NCBI GenBank assembly: GCA_937888925.1
Contig: CALARM010000901.1
Span: forward strand, 1-5,673
Direction of reading: 5' to 3'
Origin: an uncultured Synergistia bacterium
GTDB taxonomy: Bacteria; Eremiobacterota; SpSt-956; JAKJGF01
DNA: 5,673 nt
Shown here: in pieces, positions 5,411 to 5,673 of the stretch
How the letters are laid out: the number at the start of each line of letters is the position of its first letter
How positions within the stretch are numbered: the stretch's first letter is position 1
Notes under the pieces: model-generated
Told to the model about the DNA's origin: nothing
Databases searched by the model: none
The model's input: the letters and a program-made list of their open reading frames with translations, nothing else
Position numbers and translations under genes: made by a program

Positions 5411-5590
5411 AGGAAAATTACAGGAAAAATATTGATTTTATAAAATCTCTAACATATAATTATATATCAATGACCTGGCCCGTGACAGAACTCGCAATAT
5501 AATCGGTGGGCGGTAAAACGTGAAAAGTGTCATTCTTACTTGCAGATGGTTACAGTTCTATAATATAAAAATCAAGGGAGAGTTTATAAA
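5411..5590 (+). other. Intergenic region holding a putative 120-nt 5' leader
   Basis: No gene is convincing in this 180-base gap. The first 50 bases hold the promoter described separately. The rest (about 5467-5590) would be an untranslated leader, more GC-rich in its middle (CCTGGCCCG, GGTGGGCGG) than the surrounding AT-rich sequence. Possible pairings are AGAACT 5487-5492 with AGTTCT 5554-5559, GTGACA 5482-5487 with TGTCAT 5528-5533 (one G-U), and GCCC with GGGC around 5478-5512; the first two share a base and are weak. I cannot match it to a riboswitch class I know. A second TATAAT at 5559-5564 lacks a good -35 box. No heptamer array and no intrinsic terminator are seen after the zinc-ribbon gene. 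Confidence 0.35.
5432..5460 (+). promoter_or_regulatory. Sigma70-type promoter for a leader RNA and the gene at the right edge
   Basis: TTGATT (5432-5437, matching TTGACA at four of six bases) and a perfect TATAAT (5455-5460) are separated by 17 bases, the same spacing as the two promoters near argG. Transcription would start near 5467. A perfect AT-only-core palindrome, GATTTTATAAAATC (5434-5447), overlaps the -35 box and spacer and could be an operator or chance. Confidence 0.6.
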
Positions 5591-5673
5591 TTGAACGAAC
5601 AGAAAGGGCAAGATAAACAACTCTTAAAAGTTTCATCACTGGAAGAGATCAGAAAAAGTTTTAAACTCAGAAT
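5591..5673 (+). CDS. Unrecognised protein, N-terminal fragment (runs off the window)
   Basis: A TTG start at 5591 is preceded by GGGAG (5576-5580), ten bases away, and the frame stays open for 27 codons to the window edge. The upstream in-frame stop TAA is at 5561-5563, and no ATG or GTG lies between, which supports TTG. The fragment begins MNEQKGQDKQLLKVSS and continues LEEIRKSFKLR; it is highly charged, with no signal peptide or membrane segment in the visible part. I do not recognise it. It has its own promoter and a long leader, so it is probably not part of the arg operon. Confidence 0.55.
   Translation, partial: MNEQKGQDKQLLKVSSLEEIRKSFKLR

Noticed and set aside
5434..5465. AT-rich palindromes (5434-5447 and 5454-5465) as a terminator for the operon
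   Set aside because: The stems are all or nearly all A-T with no loop and no T-tract, and they coincide with promoter boxes.
5470..5502. Ten-residue leader peptide MTWPVTELAI
   Set aside because: It starts about 3 bases from the predicted transcript start with no ribosome site, and its residues suggest no attenuation logic.
5559..5564. Second TATAAT just before the right-edge gene as its promoter
   Set aside because: The hexamer 17 bases upstream is TTACTT, a poor -35 box, and TTGCAG leaves only 13 bases; the promoter at 5432-5460 is better.

Overview
The window is AT-rich bacterial DNA: an arginine-biosynthesis operon with two accessory genes behind it, and a partial gene at each edge. Nothing fixes the taxon. 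ArgG resembles the group shared by many proteobacteria and eukaryotes ([21 protein letters not shown]), while ArgH resembles the Bacteroidetes-type enzyme (starts MKLWNKG, GSSIMPQKKN). Consensus sigma70-type promoters, TTG starts and dense short heptamer repeats between genes would suit an uncultivated, probably Gram-negative lineage; that is an inference with low confidence.

Layout. Positions 1-293 (minus strand) hold a YlxP/DUF503-family gene, complete or nearly so. Positions 294-469 are a divergent intergenic region with two back-to-back promoters (both TTGAAA-17-TATAAT) and a heptamer-repeat array in the leader of the minus-strand gene. Then, all on the plus strand: argG (470-1699), a 14-unit heptamer array, argH (1795-3081), a secreted SUMF1/FGE-like protein (3078-3944), a short repeat plus a perfect hairpin, and a membrane protein with a zinc ribbon at each end (3980-5410). 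A 180-base gap follows, with its own promoter and an apparent leader of about 120 nt, and then the first 27 codons of an unrecognised gene starting with TTG.

How the genes work together. ArgG and ArgH catalyse the last two steps of arginine synthesis (citrulline plus aspartate to argininosuccinate, then to arginine plus fumarate). They are probably cotranscribed from the promoter at 409-437. The SUMF1-like gene overlaps argH by 4 bases (ATGA) and the zinc-ribbon gene follows closely, so both may ride on the same transcript, although nothing links them to arginine metabolism.

The most unusual feature is the repeats. A degenerate 7-bp unit (sense-strand consensus about TCACTGG, with AGTGAGC-type inverted units) sits at every gene junction from the DUF503 start to the zinc-ribbon gene. 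It directly abuts or overlaps start and stop codons. It always has the same orientation relative to the downstream gene where a start codon is abutted. It also supplies the last dozen residues of ArgH. In front of the DUF503 gene the array can fold into a hairpin that would bring a good Shine-Dalgarno sequence to 7 nt from the start codon.
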